From contig CAWBUD010000004.1 of NCBI GenBank assembly GCA_963791945.1, positions 472,321 through 536,320 on the forward strand: a DNA stretch of 64,000 nt. The letters run 5' to 3'. Under the pieces are notes generated by a model that was not told the origin of the DNA, ran no database searches, and worked only from the letters and a program-made list of their open reading frames with translations. The translations under genes were made by a program, and so were the position numbers. Shown in pieces: positions 8,424 to 17,488 of the stretch; the stretch's first letter is position 1, and the number at the start of each line of letters is the position of its first letter. This DNA comes from PALSA-1003 sp963791945 (GTDB lineage: Bacteria > Pseudomonadota > Gammaproteobacteria > Burkholderiales > Casimicrobiaceae).

Positions 8424-9512
8424 ATGGCTGACTTTCCGATCGCGCGGATCGCCGCGCCCGTCCTGGCGGCGCTGTGGATTTTCGCGGCCGGCGCCGCCTA
8501 CGCGCAGCCGGCGCAGGTGCCGACGCCGGCGCCGACGCCGGAAAACGCTTCACCCGCAGCCGCGGCGCAGCGGCAGGCTGCGCAGCCGCTCAACAACGCG
8601 CCCGTGTGGCGCGAGGTGCGCTCCGGCCGGCCTGGGGTCACGACCGTGCGAGGGCGCGAGACGGACATTCTCATCCAGCCCCAGGGCGAGACGTGGCGCG
8701 CGGCGCGCGTGCCGCTCATCTTCGCCGGCGGCATGCTGGCGGCCGTCGCAGTGCTGGGGCTCGCGATCTTCTATCTCGTACGCGGATCGCTCGACATCGG
8801 CGCCGATGAGAAGCGGGGTGGACGGCTCATCGAGCGTTTCTCGCCGATGGATCGCTACGCGCACTGGCTCCTGGCTATCACCTGGGTCACGCTCGCCATC
8901 ACGGGCCTCATCCTGTCGCTCGGCAAGTCGGTGCTCCTGCCGCTGATCGGCTATACGCTGTTCTCGTGGCTCGCGATCCTGGCCAAGAATCTGCACAACT
9001 TCGTCGGACCGATCCTGATCGTCGCGATCCCGCTCATGTTCATCCGCTTCGTGCGGGACAACGGCATCGGCGCCGACGATTTCAAGTGGTTCGCCAACAT
9101 CGTCGGCTACTTCAAGGGCCACGAATATCCCTCCGGACGCTTCAACGCGGGCGAGAAGCTGGTGTTCTGGATCGTGCTCGTGATCCTCTCCACGCTGCTC
9201 GTTCTGAGCGGGCTGGTGCTGGTGTTTCCGAACTTCGACCAGACGCGCTCGACCATGCAATGGGCCAACGTCGTGCACGTTGTCTGCGCCTACCTCGCCA
9301 TCGGGCTCGCGCTGGTGCACATCTACCTCGGCACGATCGGGATGGTCGACGCGTACAAGGCGATGCGCTACGGCTACGTCGACGAGAGCTGGGCGAAGCA
9401 CCATCACCTGCGCTGGTACGAGGACGTCGCGGCCGGTCGCGCCCCGCAGAAATTCGCGGACCCCAAGGCAGTGCCGCGGGAGGCCGTTGCCACACGCGCG
9501 AGGACGGCTTGA
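8424..9512 (+). CDS. fdhC: formate dehydrogenase gamma subunit, cytochrome b556
   Basis: A 362-residue membrane protein. A cleavable signal (residues about 1-27, ending AYAQ) is followed by a periplasmic Pro/Ala-rich segment, then about five hydrophobic helices. DRYAHWLLAITWVTLAITG (His near residue 153) and the histidines in NLHNFVG and VVHVVC are consistent with haem b ligands of the FdnI/cytochrome b561 family. The subunit carries electrons from the FeS subunit to quinone. It begins 14 bp after the lipoprotein gene with a GGGAGCGGGAC ribosome region. The N-terminal extension is longer than in enteric FdnI, as usual for this betaproteobacterial type. Confidence 0.88.
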   Translation: MADFPIARIAAPVLAALWIFAAGAAYAQPAQVPTPAPTPENASPAAAAQRQAAQPLNNAPVWREVRSGRPGVTTVRGRETDILIQPQGETWRAARVPLIFAGGMLAAVAVLGLAIFYLVRGSLDIGADEKRGGRLIERFSPMDRYAHWLLAITWVTLAITGLILSLGKSVLLPLIGYTLFSWLAILAKNLHNFVGPILIVAIPLMFIRFVRDNGIGADDFKWFANIVGYFKGHEYPSGRFNAGEKLVFWIVLVILSTLLVLSGLVLVFPNFDQTRSTMQWANVVHVVCAYLAIGLALVHIYLGTIGMVDAYKAMRYGYVDESWAKHHHLRWYEDVAAGRAPQKFADPKAVPREAVATRARTA

Positions 9513-9540
9513 GCGGCGAAAGATACAGGGAGGGACGAGA

Positions 9541-9852
9541 ATGACGACGACGTTGCGCGCACTCATAGCTGCCGGCCTCGTGGTGTTCTTCTTCGGTTGG
9601 GCCGTCGCGAAGCTGCCGCCGCCGCCGCCGATGGACGAGAAGGCCAAGGCCGCAGCCGAGGAGAAGAAGGCGAAGGCTGCATCGGCTGCCGAGGCGGAGA
9701 AGGCCGCTCTGGCCAAAGCCGAGGACCGTGCGGTCGCGCGCTACATGGCCGAGCAGAAAGCGAAGGGCAAGGTGGTCGCCCCGCAGATGGGGACGGCTGC
9801 AAAAGGCGGTGGCGCCGACGCGAAGATGAAGGACGGCAAAGCGAAGAAGTAG
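9541..9852 (+). CDS. small Ala/Lys-rich protein closing the formate dehydrogenase operon
   Basis: A 103-residue protein. The first 25 residues (LRALIAAGLVVFFFGWAVA) form one hydrophobic helix that could be an anchor or uncleaved signal. The rest is a charged Ala/Lys/Glu coiled-coil-like stretch with a Gly/Lys tail. A GGGAGGGACGA ribosome site precedes the ATG. No family is recognised. It is the last gene before a terminator, so it belongs to the operon. Function is unknown. Confidence 0.6.
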   Translation: MTTTLRALIAAGLVVFFFGWAVAKLPPPPPMDEKAKAAAEEKKAKAASAAEAEKAALAKAEDRAVARYMAEQKAKGKVVAPQMGTAAKGGGADAKMKDGKAKK

Positions 9853-9878
9853 CGCGCGAATTCGGCCGTTGCAGGGAC

Positions 9879-9900
9879 AAGGGGCGTCAGCCCCTTTTTC
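9879..9900 (+). terminator. rho-independent terminator of the fdh operon
   Basis: The hairpin arms AAGGGGC and GCCCCTT enclose a GTCA loop and are followed by a T run. It lies 27 bp after the last fdh-operon gene and ahead of the convergent clsC-like gene. The U tract is good only on the plus strand. Confidence 0.75.
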
Positions 9901-9949
9901 TTTGCCTGTGTTCTTGCCTCTGGCGGCGCCGGCGCGCCGCCATCGCTCG

Positions 9950-11605
9950 TCAGAGCAGGTCGTCGAGCGGCAGCAGCGTCAGCAGGCTGGCCTGCAGTCC
10001 GCGCGCGAGAGTCCCCATCGGTTCGGTGGCGAGCTCGACGGTCTTGCCGTTCTCTTCGGTGCGCCACATCAGCGGCCGATGACCGAAGGCGTCGGGCGGG
10101 CCAAGGTGCGGGATGTAGCAGTTGGCCGGCTGCGCGATCGCATCGAAGCGGGCGCCCGCTTGCCGCGCCAGCGCGGCGCTGTCGATCAGAAGGCCGACCT
10201 CGGTATTGAGCCGCATCGAGCGATAGTCGAAATTCATCGACCCGACGAACAGGCGCTGCCGGTCGAGCACGAAAACCTTCGCGTGCAGCGCGAACTGCCC
10301 CGAGCTGGGTGCCTTGAGGCTGTGGCCGTGGTCGTCGCCCGCTTCGGGAGCCGGGCGCACTTCATAGAGCTCCACGCCGTCCTCGAGCAGGCGCGTACGG
10401 TAATGCTGATAGCCGGCGTGCACGGCCGGGACATCAGTCGAGGCGAGCGAATTGGTGATGATGCGCACGCGCACCCCGCGAGCGCGCAACTGCTCGATCA
10501 GGCGCATGCCGTCGTCGGCGGGGACCAGATACGGCGACACGATCAGCAGCTCGTGATCGACCTTGCCGAGCGCCTCGGCGAGCCGTTCCCGCAGCAGCGG
10601 CCCGCTCTTCTCGCCGGCCTCGACCTTGACCTTGTCGGGATGGTCGTAGAGCACGTCGGCCTTCGCCCATACCGCGGCGCCGTCGCCGTCGAGGAGTGCG
10701 CGCAACGGGTCGGCAACGTCGAGGTTGGGAAGGCGTGTGTCCGTCCTGGGGTTGCGCTTGTTCTGCTCCAGCTCGGCGCGATACGCCTGAAGTGCGCCGT
10801 CGCTGGGCTTGGTGGCGAGCAGCGCCTGTACCGGGATCGCAAGCTCGCTCTTCCAGTACTTGTCGAACGTCGTCGAGATGCGGCGCACGATCGGGCCCAG
10901 GGCCAATACGTCGAAGTCGGCGAAATCGATGTGGCTGCTGGCCGCAAAGTACTCGTCGCCGATATTGCGACCGCCCAGGACCGCGGCGGCGTTGTCGGCG
11001 ATGAACACCTTGTTGTGCATCCGGTAGTTCAGGCGCCGATCGACGAGGAATTCACCCCAGCGCAGCACGTCGAACACGCCCCGCGAATAGTAGGGATTGA
11101 AGATGCGGATCTCGATCCGGGGATGGGCGGCAAGCGCGATGATCCGCTTGTCGCGGGCGAGATCGTCGGTGTCGTCGATGAGCATCCGGACGCGCACGCC
11201 CCGATCGGCTGCTTGCACCACGGCGTCGATCAGAAGCTTGCCGGTGACGTCGTTCTGAATGATGAAATACTGGAGATCGAGACTGCGCTGTGCCGCCTCG
11301 GCCAGCTCGGCGCGGGCACGCAAGCCTTCCGCGCCGGCGGGCAGAAGCCGGAATCCTGACAGTCCGGGATGCGTCCGCGCGGCAGCGTCGATCCGGCGGC
11401 CCAGGTTCGTCGCCTCGGGATGATCGATCGCGTGCGATGCCTGCCTGGGGTAATCCGCCCCCGGCGGGGGCAGCGTGGCGCAGCTCGCCGCGACCAGCGC
11501 GACCGCCGCGACCACCAGCCAGCGCCCTCCCAGCGATGCGGCGCGCCCCGCCGGGCGGACGCAACCGATCAGCGCCTCACGTGCGCTCGTCTTCGCCGTT
11601 CTCAT
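9950..11605 (-). CDS. phospholipase D / cardiolipin synthase-like lipoprotein
   Basis: A 551-residue PLD-superfamily enzyme with two HxK(x4)D motifs: HNKVFIADNAAAVLGGRN starting at His197, and HAKVFVLDRQRLFVGSMNFD in the second half. These are the paired catalytic sites of ClsC-type cardiolipin synthases and related phosphatidyltransferases. The N-terminus has a lipobox (VALVAASCATLPPPG, Cys near residue 42), so the protein is probably anchored in an envelope membrane, as is common for this subgroup. It is transcribed convergently to the fdh operon and has no obvious operon partner. Specific substrate cannot be read from sequence. Confidence 0.82.
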   Translation of the reverse strand: MRTAKTSAREALIGCVRPAGRAASLGGRWLVVAAVALVAASCATLPPPGADYPRQASHAIDHPEATNLGRRIDAAARTHPGLSGFRLLPAGAEGLRARAELAEAAQRSLDLQYFIIQNDVTGKLLIDAVVQAADRGVRVRMLIDDTDDLARDKRIIALAAHPRIEIRIFNPYYSRGVFDVLRWGEFLVDRRLNYRMHNKVFIADNAAAVLGGRNIGDEYFAASSHIDFADFDVLALGPIVRRISTTFDKYWKSELAIPVQALLATKPSDGALQAYRAELEQNKRNPRTDTRLPNLDVADPLRALLDGDGAAVWAKADVLYDHPDKVKVEAGEKSGPLLRERLAEALGKVDHELLIVSPYLVPADDGMRLIEQLRARGVRVRIITNSLASTDVPAVHAGYQHYRTRLLEDGVELYEVRPAPEAGDDHGHSLKAPSSGQFALHAKVFVLDRQRLFVGSMNFDYRSMRLNTEVGLLIDSAALARQAGARFDAIAQPANCYIPHLGPPDAFGHRPLMWRTEENGKTVELATEPMGTLARGLQASLLTLLPLDDLL

Positions 11606-11999
11606 GCGCGCGCGGGCGTCGCGGCGCCGAGGCCGGCGCCGCGATCGGGTGACGTCGCAAGAGCGCGCAGCATTCCTCTTCGGTGGCGTGCCCCGTGCGC
11701 TCTGTCGACTCCGCCCAGGGAGCGCGCGCCCGAACGTCGCTCCCGCCTGGCTGCTTCCGCTTTCTCATCGCTTGCCGTCCTCGAATTCCGCAACCGCACA
11801 TCGTGAGCGCGCCGCAACGCAGCGCGCTGGCGCGTGTAACTTTTGCAACCAGCCGACATCCGCGCGTTGCGCAGTCCGGTTCGTTCGGAAACTTGCACGA
11901 ACCGTGCCGGGTCAATCGTAGTGTGCGTGAAGTGAGATCGTGTCTTACGTGACCGATCCTTCTCTGTTTCGGAGAGCGTTTTTACACGGAGAGGTGCAA
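11606..11999. other. intergenic region without recognised gene
   Basis: This region lies between two divergent genes. Open frames here are short, overlap one another on both strands and have no ribosome site or family motif. No terminator or clear promoter consensus was found. Confidence 0.6.
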
Positions 12000-12560
12000 A
12001 TGACCGATATCGTAGCGGGTCGATTCGAGCAGCAGACCGAAGCCCAGGCAGCGGTCGAACGACTGCTGCGGCACGGATTCCGGCGCGACGACGTGAGCTC
12101 GTTCTTCGTCAACCCGCCGGGGCAGCACGCGCGATTTCCAATTGGCGGCGATCGCAGCGTATCTCCGGGCGCGCGAGGCGCGGGCCTCGCGGCCGCGGGC
12201 GGCGCGGTCATCGGCTGCGTCCTGGGTTTCGTCTTCGGGATGGCCGCGTCGCACGTCTTCGGGCTCGTGTCGACGATCGCAGGCGCGGTCGCGGGCGCGT
12301 ACCTGGGGATGCTCGCCGGGGCACTGGCCCGATTGCAGGACCGCAAGACCGCGCGCCGTACCGGCGCCTACGCGACCGAAGTGCGCCATGGAGGGATCAT
12401 GGTGGCCGCCCACACCCCGACGCCGACCAGCCACGAGGAGGCCGTGCGCACGCTGCGCGCCTCGGGGGCAGTCGACGTCGAAGCCGCAGAAGGCGACTGG
12501 CGCGACGGCCAATGGACGGACTTCGATCCGACGATGCCGCCGGTTCGGGCGACACATTGA
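12000..12560 (+). CDS. glycine-zipper membrane-associated hypothetical protein
   Basis: A 186-residue protein beginning at an ATG preceded by CGGAGAGG. The N-terminal 35 residues (VAGRFEQQTEAQAAVERLLRHGF) look like the short ferredoxin-fold segment of general-stress-type proteins. Residues about 55-105 form a Gly/Ala-rich double hydrophobic hairpin (AAGGAVIGCVLGFVFG, then GAVAGAYLGMLAGAL), a glycine-zipper pattern. The C-terminal part (GGIMVAAHTPTPTSHEEAVRT) repeats the ferredoxin-like flavour. Function is unknown. An upstream in-frame start at 11940 lacks a ribosome site. Confidence 0.6.
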   Translation: MTDIVAGRFEQQTEAQAAVERLLRHGFRRDDVSSFFVNPPGQHARFPIGGDRSVSPGARGAGLAAAGGAVIGCVLGFVFGMAASHVFGLVSTIAGAVAGAYLGMLAGALARLQDRKTARRTGAYATEVRHGGIMVAAHTPTPTSHEEAVRTLRASGAVDVEAAEGDWRDGQWTDFDPTMPPVRATH

Positions 12561-12584
12561 CCGGCCATGCAACGGCCGGCGCTC

Positions 12585-14093
12585 TCAGGATCCTCGCAAC
12601 CTTGTCGCGAAGGCGTCCGATGATGTGGCGGTCGCCGAGAGGCTCGTAGCGCAGTTCATCGCCCGCGAATCCGAGCGGGTCTCGAAGTCGCCCGCCGATG
12701 GCCGCGGCTTCCACTCGCGGGCAAGCCTTTGCGCCTCCTCGATCCGCCCCTGGGTCATCTTCTTCGCCACGATGTCGCGATTCTTGATGGCGCGGGCGCG
12801 TTTCTCTCCCTCCGAAGTAAGAAACCGGGAGGCGGCGAGGTTGAGCCACTTGTGGGCCTCGACATAGTCCTGCGGCACCCCTCGGCTGCGGTAGTACATG
12901 GTGCCGAGATTGAGCTGGGCAGCGGCGTCTCCCTGATCGGCGGCCTTGCGATACCACCTTAGCGCCTCGGCGTAGTCCTGCTCCACGCCGTAGCCGTTGT
13001 CGTACAGGACCCCCAGACTGAACTGGGCGCTCGCGTTGTCCTGATCGCCGGCCGCGCGGAACCATCGGCGCGCCTCCGCATAGTCCTTGGGCGCACCCTG
13101 ACCAGTCTCGCACATGACGCCGAGGTTGTATTGGGCGACGGCGAAACCCTGGTTCGCTGCTTTGAGGAACCACTTGCGTGCTTCGACGTAGTCCTGCGCT
13201 ACACCCCGAGCGCTTTCGTACAGGACGCCCAGGTTGTTCTGGGCTTGGGCGTAGCCTTGCTCGGCAGCCTTGCGATACCACTTCGCGGCTTCGGCATCGT
13301 CCTGCAGCACCCCGCAGCCCCGCTCGTACAGGTAGCCGAGATTGTTCTGGCCAAGGGCGAACCCGCGATCCGCCGTCTTGCGGAACCACTTGAGCGCTTC
13401 GGCGTAGTCTTGGGCCACACCCTGGCCGCGCTCGTACATAACGCCGAGGTTAAGCTGCGCGCCGAGATTCCCCTGGGCGGCCGCCCTGCGATACCACTCC
13501 ACGGCCTCGGCATGATCCTGCGGCACACCACGTCCGCGCTCGTACATGAAACCAAGGTTGTTCTGGGCTGGGGCATGGCCCTGGTCCGCGGCCTTGCGAT
13601 ACCACGCAACGGCCTCGGCATGATCCTGTGCCACGCCGTGACCGCTTTCGTACATGACACCGAGGTCGTTCTGAGCGTGGGCGTAACCTTGCTGCGCGGC
13701 TTTGCGATACAACGTCGCGGCTTCGGCATAGTCCTGTGGCACGCCCTCGCCAACACTGTAGATGCGGGCAAGCGCGTACTGGGCGCGGGGATAACCCTGA
13801 TCGGCGGCCTTGCGATACCATGCGAGTGCTTCAGCAGCGTCCTGCGCCACGCCCTGGCCGGCGCTGTACATGCCGGCGAGCATGTACTGGGCGCGGGCGT
13901 ACCCCTGATCCGCGGACCTGCGAAACCACCGCGCGGCCTCGGTCGCGTCCCGCGGCGCGCCCCGCCCACGCGCATACATCAGACCCAGGTCATAGTGCGA
14001 GCTGGCTTCGCCTCGGATAGAGAGCACGACTCGCAACGGGGGAAAGTTCGAAGTCAACCGAGCCTGGGTCATGGCGGCCTTCCACGTCTGCAT
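12585..14093 (-). CDS. Sel1-repeat (TPR-like) protein, 11 repeats
   Basis: A 502-residue protein built from eleven 36-residue Sel1 repeats between about residues 31 and 425. The pattern is AQxNLGxMYxxGxGVxQDxxEAxxWYRKAAxQG. Sel1 arrays form alpha-alpha solenoids used as protein-interaction scaffolds; the partner is not known. No clear signal peptide is visible, although such proteins are often exported. The start may be the ATG at 14093 or the internal one about 7 codons later. The DNA shows the matching 108-bp periodicity. The last 75 residues are charged and non-repetitive. Confidence 0.85.
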   Translation of the reverse strand: MQTWKAAMTQARLTSNFPPLRVVLSIRGEASSHYDLGLMYARGRGAPRDATEAARWFRRSADQGYARAQYMLAGMYSAGQGVAQDAAEALAWYRKAADQGYPRAQYALARIYSVGEGVPQDYAEAATLYRKAAQQGYAHAQNDLGVMYESGHGVAQDHAEAVAWYRKAADQGHAPAQNNLGFMYERGRGVPQDHAEAVEWYRRAAAQGNLGAQLNLGVMYERGQGVAQDYAEALKWFRKTADRGFALGQNNLGYLYERGCGVLQDDAEAAKWYRKAAEQGYAQAQNNLGVLYESARGVAQDYVEARKWFLKAANQGFAVAQYNLGVMCETGQGAPKDYAEARRWFRAAGDQDNASAQFSLGVLYDNGYGVEQDYAEALRWYRKAADQGDAAAQLNLGTMYYRSRGVPQDYVEAHKWLNLAASRFLTSEGEKRARAIKNRDIVAKKMTQGRIEEAQRLAREWKPRPSAGDFETRSDSRAMNCATSLSATATSSDAFATRLRGS

Positions 14094-14267
14094 CGATCGC
14101 TCGGGACCCCGACGACAGGCGAGATCGATCCGACAATTCTTACCACATCCACTTCTGTAGTCAACTGATAATTCGCTACAAAATCCGAGACTGAATCGCC
14201 GATCGTGATTCGATGACCAAGGCCGAAGTGGTGGTCGCCCGCTATTGCGCGATTCGATGACCTCTGA

Positions 14268-14780
14268 TCAGAACCTGATGGGCGGCCCGTGCCACGAGTC
14301 GTCGCGCGGTTGGGCACGAGCGAGTGCCTGACGGGCCTCACACCACCCTTCGCACGCATTGCGCCCGGGACGGCGACGCCAGAAATTCAACAGCCCCTTG
14401 CACCTTGCGTAGAAGTGGAAAAAGTGGAGGACCCGGCGGCGCTCCAATGGATCCAGCGGTCTGTCGCTGCAGATAAGCTTGTCGTCCGTCATGCCACGGT
14501 CGGTCAAGATCACAGCGCCCCATGCCTTGACGCGTCTTTGCGCGCCGCGCGGCAGGCGCGGGCCCAGCACCACCGCGTCCAGCAGATCGCCTTCAAGTCC
14601 CAAAAGGCTCGGCACCGAGCCGTAGTTGAACGGGCATGGCAGCGGCGAGATGAAGTCGATGTGACCGGTGGATCCGCGTTTCAGAAAGCCCCCGCGCGGC
14701 ACTTCGATTACCACTTCGACCTCGGGCGGCCCAGGGGTTGCCACGCGGGCAGGGCTTCGGTGATCGTTCGCATCGTTCAC
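14268..14780 (-). CDS. inorganic pyrophosphatase, divergent form
   Basis: About 170 residues from the GTG at 14780. The sequence EVVIEVPRGGFLKRG, then PFNYGSVPSLLGLEGDLLDAVVLG, then KAWGAVILTDRGMTDDKLICSD matches the soluble pyrophosphatase family, including the acidic DxxDxxVLG metal-binding segment. It is a shorter, divergent branch, with DLLDAVVLG where typical enzymes have D(G/N)DPLDVLV. It would hydrolyse pyrophosphate in the cytoplasm if active. An in-frame ATG 19 codons upstream (14837) is possible; neither start has a strong ribosome site. Confidence 0.72.
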   Translation of the reverse strand: MNDANDHRSPARVATPGPPEVEVVIEVPRGGFLKRGSTGHIDFISPLPCPFNYGSVPSLLGLEGDLLDAVVLGPRLPRGAQRRVKAWGAVILTDRGMTDDKLICSDRPLDPLERRRVLHFFHFYARCKGLLNFWRRRPGRNACEGWCEARQALARAQPRDDSWHGPPIRF

Positions 14781-14861
14781 TGCCCTAGCATATCCCAGGC
14801 GAGATTTCCGAGCATTCAACCGCGCGCACGAAGCCACGCAGAACAGGCGCTACGATCGCGA

Positions 14862-14950
14862 GCCGTAAGGTTCGGGTCAGACAACCTCGCACCTGGAGCG
14901 GCGTACTGAGACTCCGCGCTTCGAGCTAAAGACTTTGAACTTCGAACGAC
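14862..14950. repeat. dispersed repeat, short copy
   Basis: Contains GGTCAGAC..CCTCG.ACCTGG..CGGCG.ACTGAG.CTCCGC followed by CTTTGAACTTCGAA. It resembles the right half of the copies at 20,572-20,775 and 58,284-58,470. Non-coding. Confidence 0.5.
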
Positions 14951-14951
14951 G

Positions 14952-15389
14952 CTAGACCGGCGCAGCCTCGCGGTCCGAGCGAGGTTTAATCGCAACGGCC
15001 TCGACTACCCCTTCCCGCGAAAGCGCGGTCAATAGTTCTTCGACCTGGTTAGGATCGCTCTGCTCGACGTAGCGCACCAAGTCGCGCACCTGGTTCGGGG
15101 TGGCGCGCGCGGCGTCCTCCAACGATACCGGGATCTCGGGCGATCGGGCGTGTCGCACGTATTTGGCAAAAACGCCACCGCCAACTACCTTCAACGCCAG
15201 TGGTCCGACCGATCCGAGCAGACGGGCCAAGAGACGTGCGCGCAGCGCAATATCGAATTTTCCAAACGCGCTCGCCACGACCTTCGAAAGCGAGAGCTTC
15301 TCCTTTGTGGCATCGCTATCTGCGCGGACCTGTGGTAACGCTTCCACGCGTGCTTTGGAAGGCACTTTGGATTGATCAGAAGCCTTCAT
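14952..15389 (-). CDS. hypothetical protein
   Basis: A 145-residue protein. The ATG at 15389 has an AGGAGAAC ribosome site eight bases upstream, which decides the start over the longer reading from 15443. The middle contains a mildly hydrophobic stretch (LLGSVGPLALKVVGGGVFAKYV, weak for a membrane segment). The C-terminal half is rich in charged residues (DLVRYVEQSDPNQVEELL) and may be helical. No family is recognised. It stands alone, flanked by dispersed repeats and decayed sequence. Confidence 0.5.
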   Translation of the reverse strand: MKASDQSKVPSKARVEALPQVRADSDATKEKLSLSKVVASAFGKFDIALRARLLARLLGSVGPLALKVVGGGVFAKYVRHARSPEIPVSLEDAARATPNQVRDLVRYVEQSDPNQVEELLTALSREGVVEAVAIKPRSDREAAPV

Positions 15390-15637
15390 CGAGAAGTTCT
15401 CCTGGAACAGAGGGCATCCTAACTCTTGAATACTACCGGACAAAGTCAGCGCGCAACCCTGAGCCTATGGCCGAAGATTCGAAGACGGAAATAACGAATC
15501 TTCATATCCTAATGTTCGGCATTCTTCTGCGCTGCAACAAGGGCGCCGTGCGAGGGCTTCGCGCTTCGAACCAATTTTCATCTTTATCCGGTCACCCGTG
15601 CTGTCGCAGCGACCGGTTCTGTTGCCATGACGCTTAA

Positions 15638-15838
15638 AACGCGCCATTTGATCATCGCGACCTTCACGGCGTCGTTCAAAACGAACTGATCGTGCAAATC
15701 AAGTCTGATCCACATGCTCCAGATCAGGTCCGCGGCAAAGTCCCGGAGATGAACCTGGCACCGTTCTACGCTGCATTCGGCGTCACGGAAGGCGACAAGA
15801 TGTACATTGCGCCGGATAGGCGCGTCACGATCTGGTAA
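15638..15838 (+). pseudogene. C-terminal remnant of an M13-family metallopeptidase
   Basis: A reading frame without a start, ending at TAA 15836-15838. It encodes VQIKSDPHAPDQVRG, then FYAAFGVTEGDKMY, then PDRRVTIW at the stop. This is the characteristic C-terminus of neprilysin-type M13 peptidases (DPHxPxxxR, FxxAFxxxxGDxMY, RxxIW). The catalytic HExxH part is absent and an in-frame TAA lies just upstream, so this is a truncated relic. It shows deletion or replacement of chromosome to its left. Confidence 0.72.
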
Positions 15839-15862
15839 CAGCGCTTGTACGTCGCTGACGTA

Positions 15863-15898
15863 AACAGGGCCGGTCTTGTGCCGGGCCTGTTGGCTTTA
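15863..15898 (+). terminator. hairpin after the M13 remnant
   Basis: AACAGGGCCGG and CCGGGCCTGTT form an 11-bp stem with one mismatch around a TCTTGTG loop, followed by GGCTTTAT. It is a probable terminator of the truncated peptidase gene. Confidence 0.5.
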
Positions 15899-16142
15899 TA
15901 TGACCGTCTGCTCATGGCCCTGCAATTCGCGACCTGATTTGTCCGCAGTTTGGCCGGACGGAGACTATCGCCGATACAATGGCGCCCGGGTAGGCATAAT
16001 CACGCTGGGCACCCGCGGCCACTCGCCCATGGCTGGGCGCGCGATGGCGGCCAATCGTTGCCGTCGCGCGCGAGCTCGGCGAGGAAGCTGAAAGGATCGT
16101 CGTGCGCCGACGACTGTCGCTCTAGGAGGCCGAGACAGAGCT

Positions 16143-16556
16143 ATGGACTGGAAGCTTCGCGCGAAAGTGTTCCTGCAGCGCCTGTGGCAACCCACTTGCG
16201 CGTGCATGACCTGCATGACCGCCCCGACCTTCGCGAACGTGGTGAGCGCCGTGCACTGGAAGCTCGCGCTGCAAACCGGAGTCGGCACTGGAATCCTGGC
16301 GCTGCTGCTCACGCTTACGCCAGTCGGGAGACTCTTCGGGCATCGCTACGGGAACGCGCTGATGGTGGGCGGCTTGACGGCAGTCGCCGACTCGTGGTCG
16401 CATCCCGGCCGCTTCGGCTTCGAGTACGGCGAGGCACTGCTTACGGGCCTGGTATCGGGGCTGCTGGCGCTGGCCGGCTCATTCGTGCTCGAGGACCGCG
16501 CGCGGCGCGTTCGACAGGTCTGGGCGCGGATGCGAGGTATGGCCGTGTCGCGCTAA
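16143..16556 (+). CDS. small membrane protein, unknown function
   Basis: A 137-residue protein preceded by CTAGGAGG. The N-terminal part is basic with a CACMTCMTAPT cysteine cluster. Three hydrophobic segments follow (TGVGTGILALLLTLTPVG, ALMVGGLTAVA, ALLTGLVSGLLALAGSFVL) and then a basic C-terminus. No family name is recognised. The CxCxxC arrangement might bind metal, but that is speculation. It is a single gene with no clear operon partner. Confidence 0.55.
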   Translation: MDWKLRAKVFLQRLWQPTCACMTCMTAPTFANVVSAVHWKLALQTGVGTGILALLLTLTPVGRLFGHRYGNALMVGGLTAVADSWSHPGRFGFEYGEALLTGLVSGLLALAGSFVLEDRARRVRQVWARMRGMAVSR

Positions 16557-16749
16557 GCGCTGCCTCCCGCAAGCGTCATCTTGCTGCGATCACCCTCCGG
16601 CAGCGCGCCCGCCCGCGTATCGTCATGCGTCGTAGCGACCGTCCACGCCCATCCCGATGACCGATAGCAATTCCAATCGCGCCGTCCTCATCACGACAGA
16701 CCACGCCGCGAATCGTCACGTCTGCAGAGAAAACCCCGGGCACTCGGAG

Positions 16750-17216
16750 GAAGGGTGCCGTGGACCCATGGTCGGAGTGCAGCGTTACCGGTGGACCCCG
16801 ATGAGCGATCGCCATGTTCAAGGCGTCCATCGCCAGCTAGGTGTCCAGAGTTCGGCTCATTGCCGGATCGCCTTGGGCAGGATCTCAGCCTTGTGCATCG
16901 GCTTGACCACCGTGTTGCGGCAGCACGGCACCTCTTGGGCCATCAGCTCGACGTGCACCCTGGGAGCGCCGTACGACTCGCGGCTGGCCTGGTGGATCGT
17001 CCTGATACGAGCGGTGAGGTCAACCTGGCGCTTCTGGCGGTCACTGGGACCGCGGTGCCGCGCAGCGTAGTACCCGCTGCGCGGGACCTGCAGCGCCTCG
17101 CACAAGGCAGGCACGCCGTACTGCCGTCGATTCTTCTCGACGAAGGCGTACTTCGCGGCCGTACAAGGCACTCTGTCCAAAGGGACGGATGCTTCGACCG
17201 CAACACAGGATGCCAA
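16750..17216 (-). pseudogene. IS3-family transposase OrfB remnant
   Basis: From 17216 down to 16857 the frame gives an IS3 OrfB N-terminus (KYAFVEKNRRQYGVPALCEAL, then SRESYGAPRVHVEL), the HTH region before the integrase core. Downstream in another frame, at about 16830-16750, lies DALNMAIAHRGPPVTLHSDHGS, which is the segment around the second catalytic Asp. The core between them, with the first Asp, is deleted, and the C-terminus is lost. No inverted repeats are seen. The element is dead. Confidence 0.7.
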
Positions 17217-17335
17217 GTGCTAAGGCGTCACGCCCCGAAGTCAGCAGGACTGCGTGTGTGATGCACGGGAGCAGGGAGTTAATGCACGTGGTATTTCACC
17301 CCAAGCGCCGTCGCTTCGCTCGAAGTCCTGAGCAG

Positions 17336-17488
17336 CGGTACTAAGTCCCTCGAGCCAAGTACGTCGTGCTTCGGATGACGCGCGACGACAGGAAGAGGTG
17401 GGAGACTTTCATATCGACTGACTGCATACCGACAAAGCAGCCATATCGGGACGTCGCTGAGACCGGTCGTTCGATGTCCGCTATCGAC
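17336..17488. repeat. dispersed repeat family 1, copy A
   Basis: About 150 bp that closely matches 56,687-56,835. It begins CGGTACTAAGTCCCTCGAGC and ends GCTGAGACCGGTCGTTCGATG. The IS30 element abuts its right end. Non-coding. Confidence 0.65.

Noticed and set aside
12397..13389. 330-codon minus-strand frame overlapping the Sel1 gene
   Set aside because: Shifted frame of the Sel1 repeats; the repeat motif is readable only in the 12,585-14,093 frame.
13199..13975. Regular 108-bp periodicity considered as CRISPR or minisatellite
   Set aside because: The period is 36 codons of diverged Sel1 repeats; there are no identical repeats with unique spacers.
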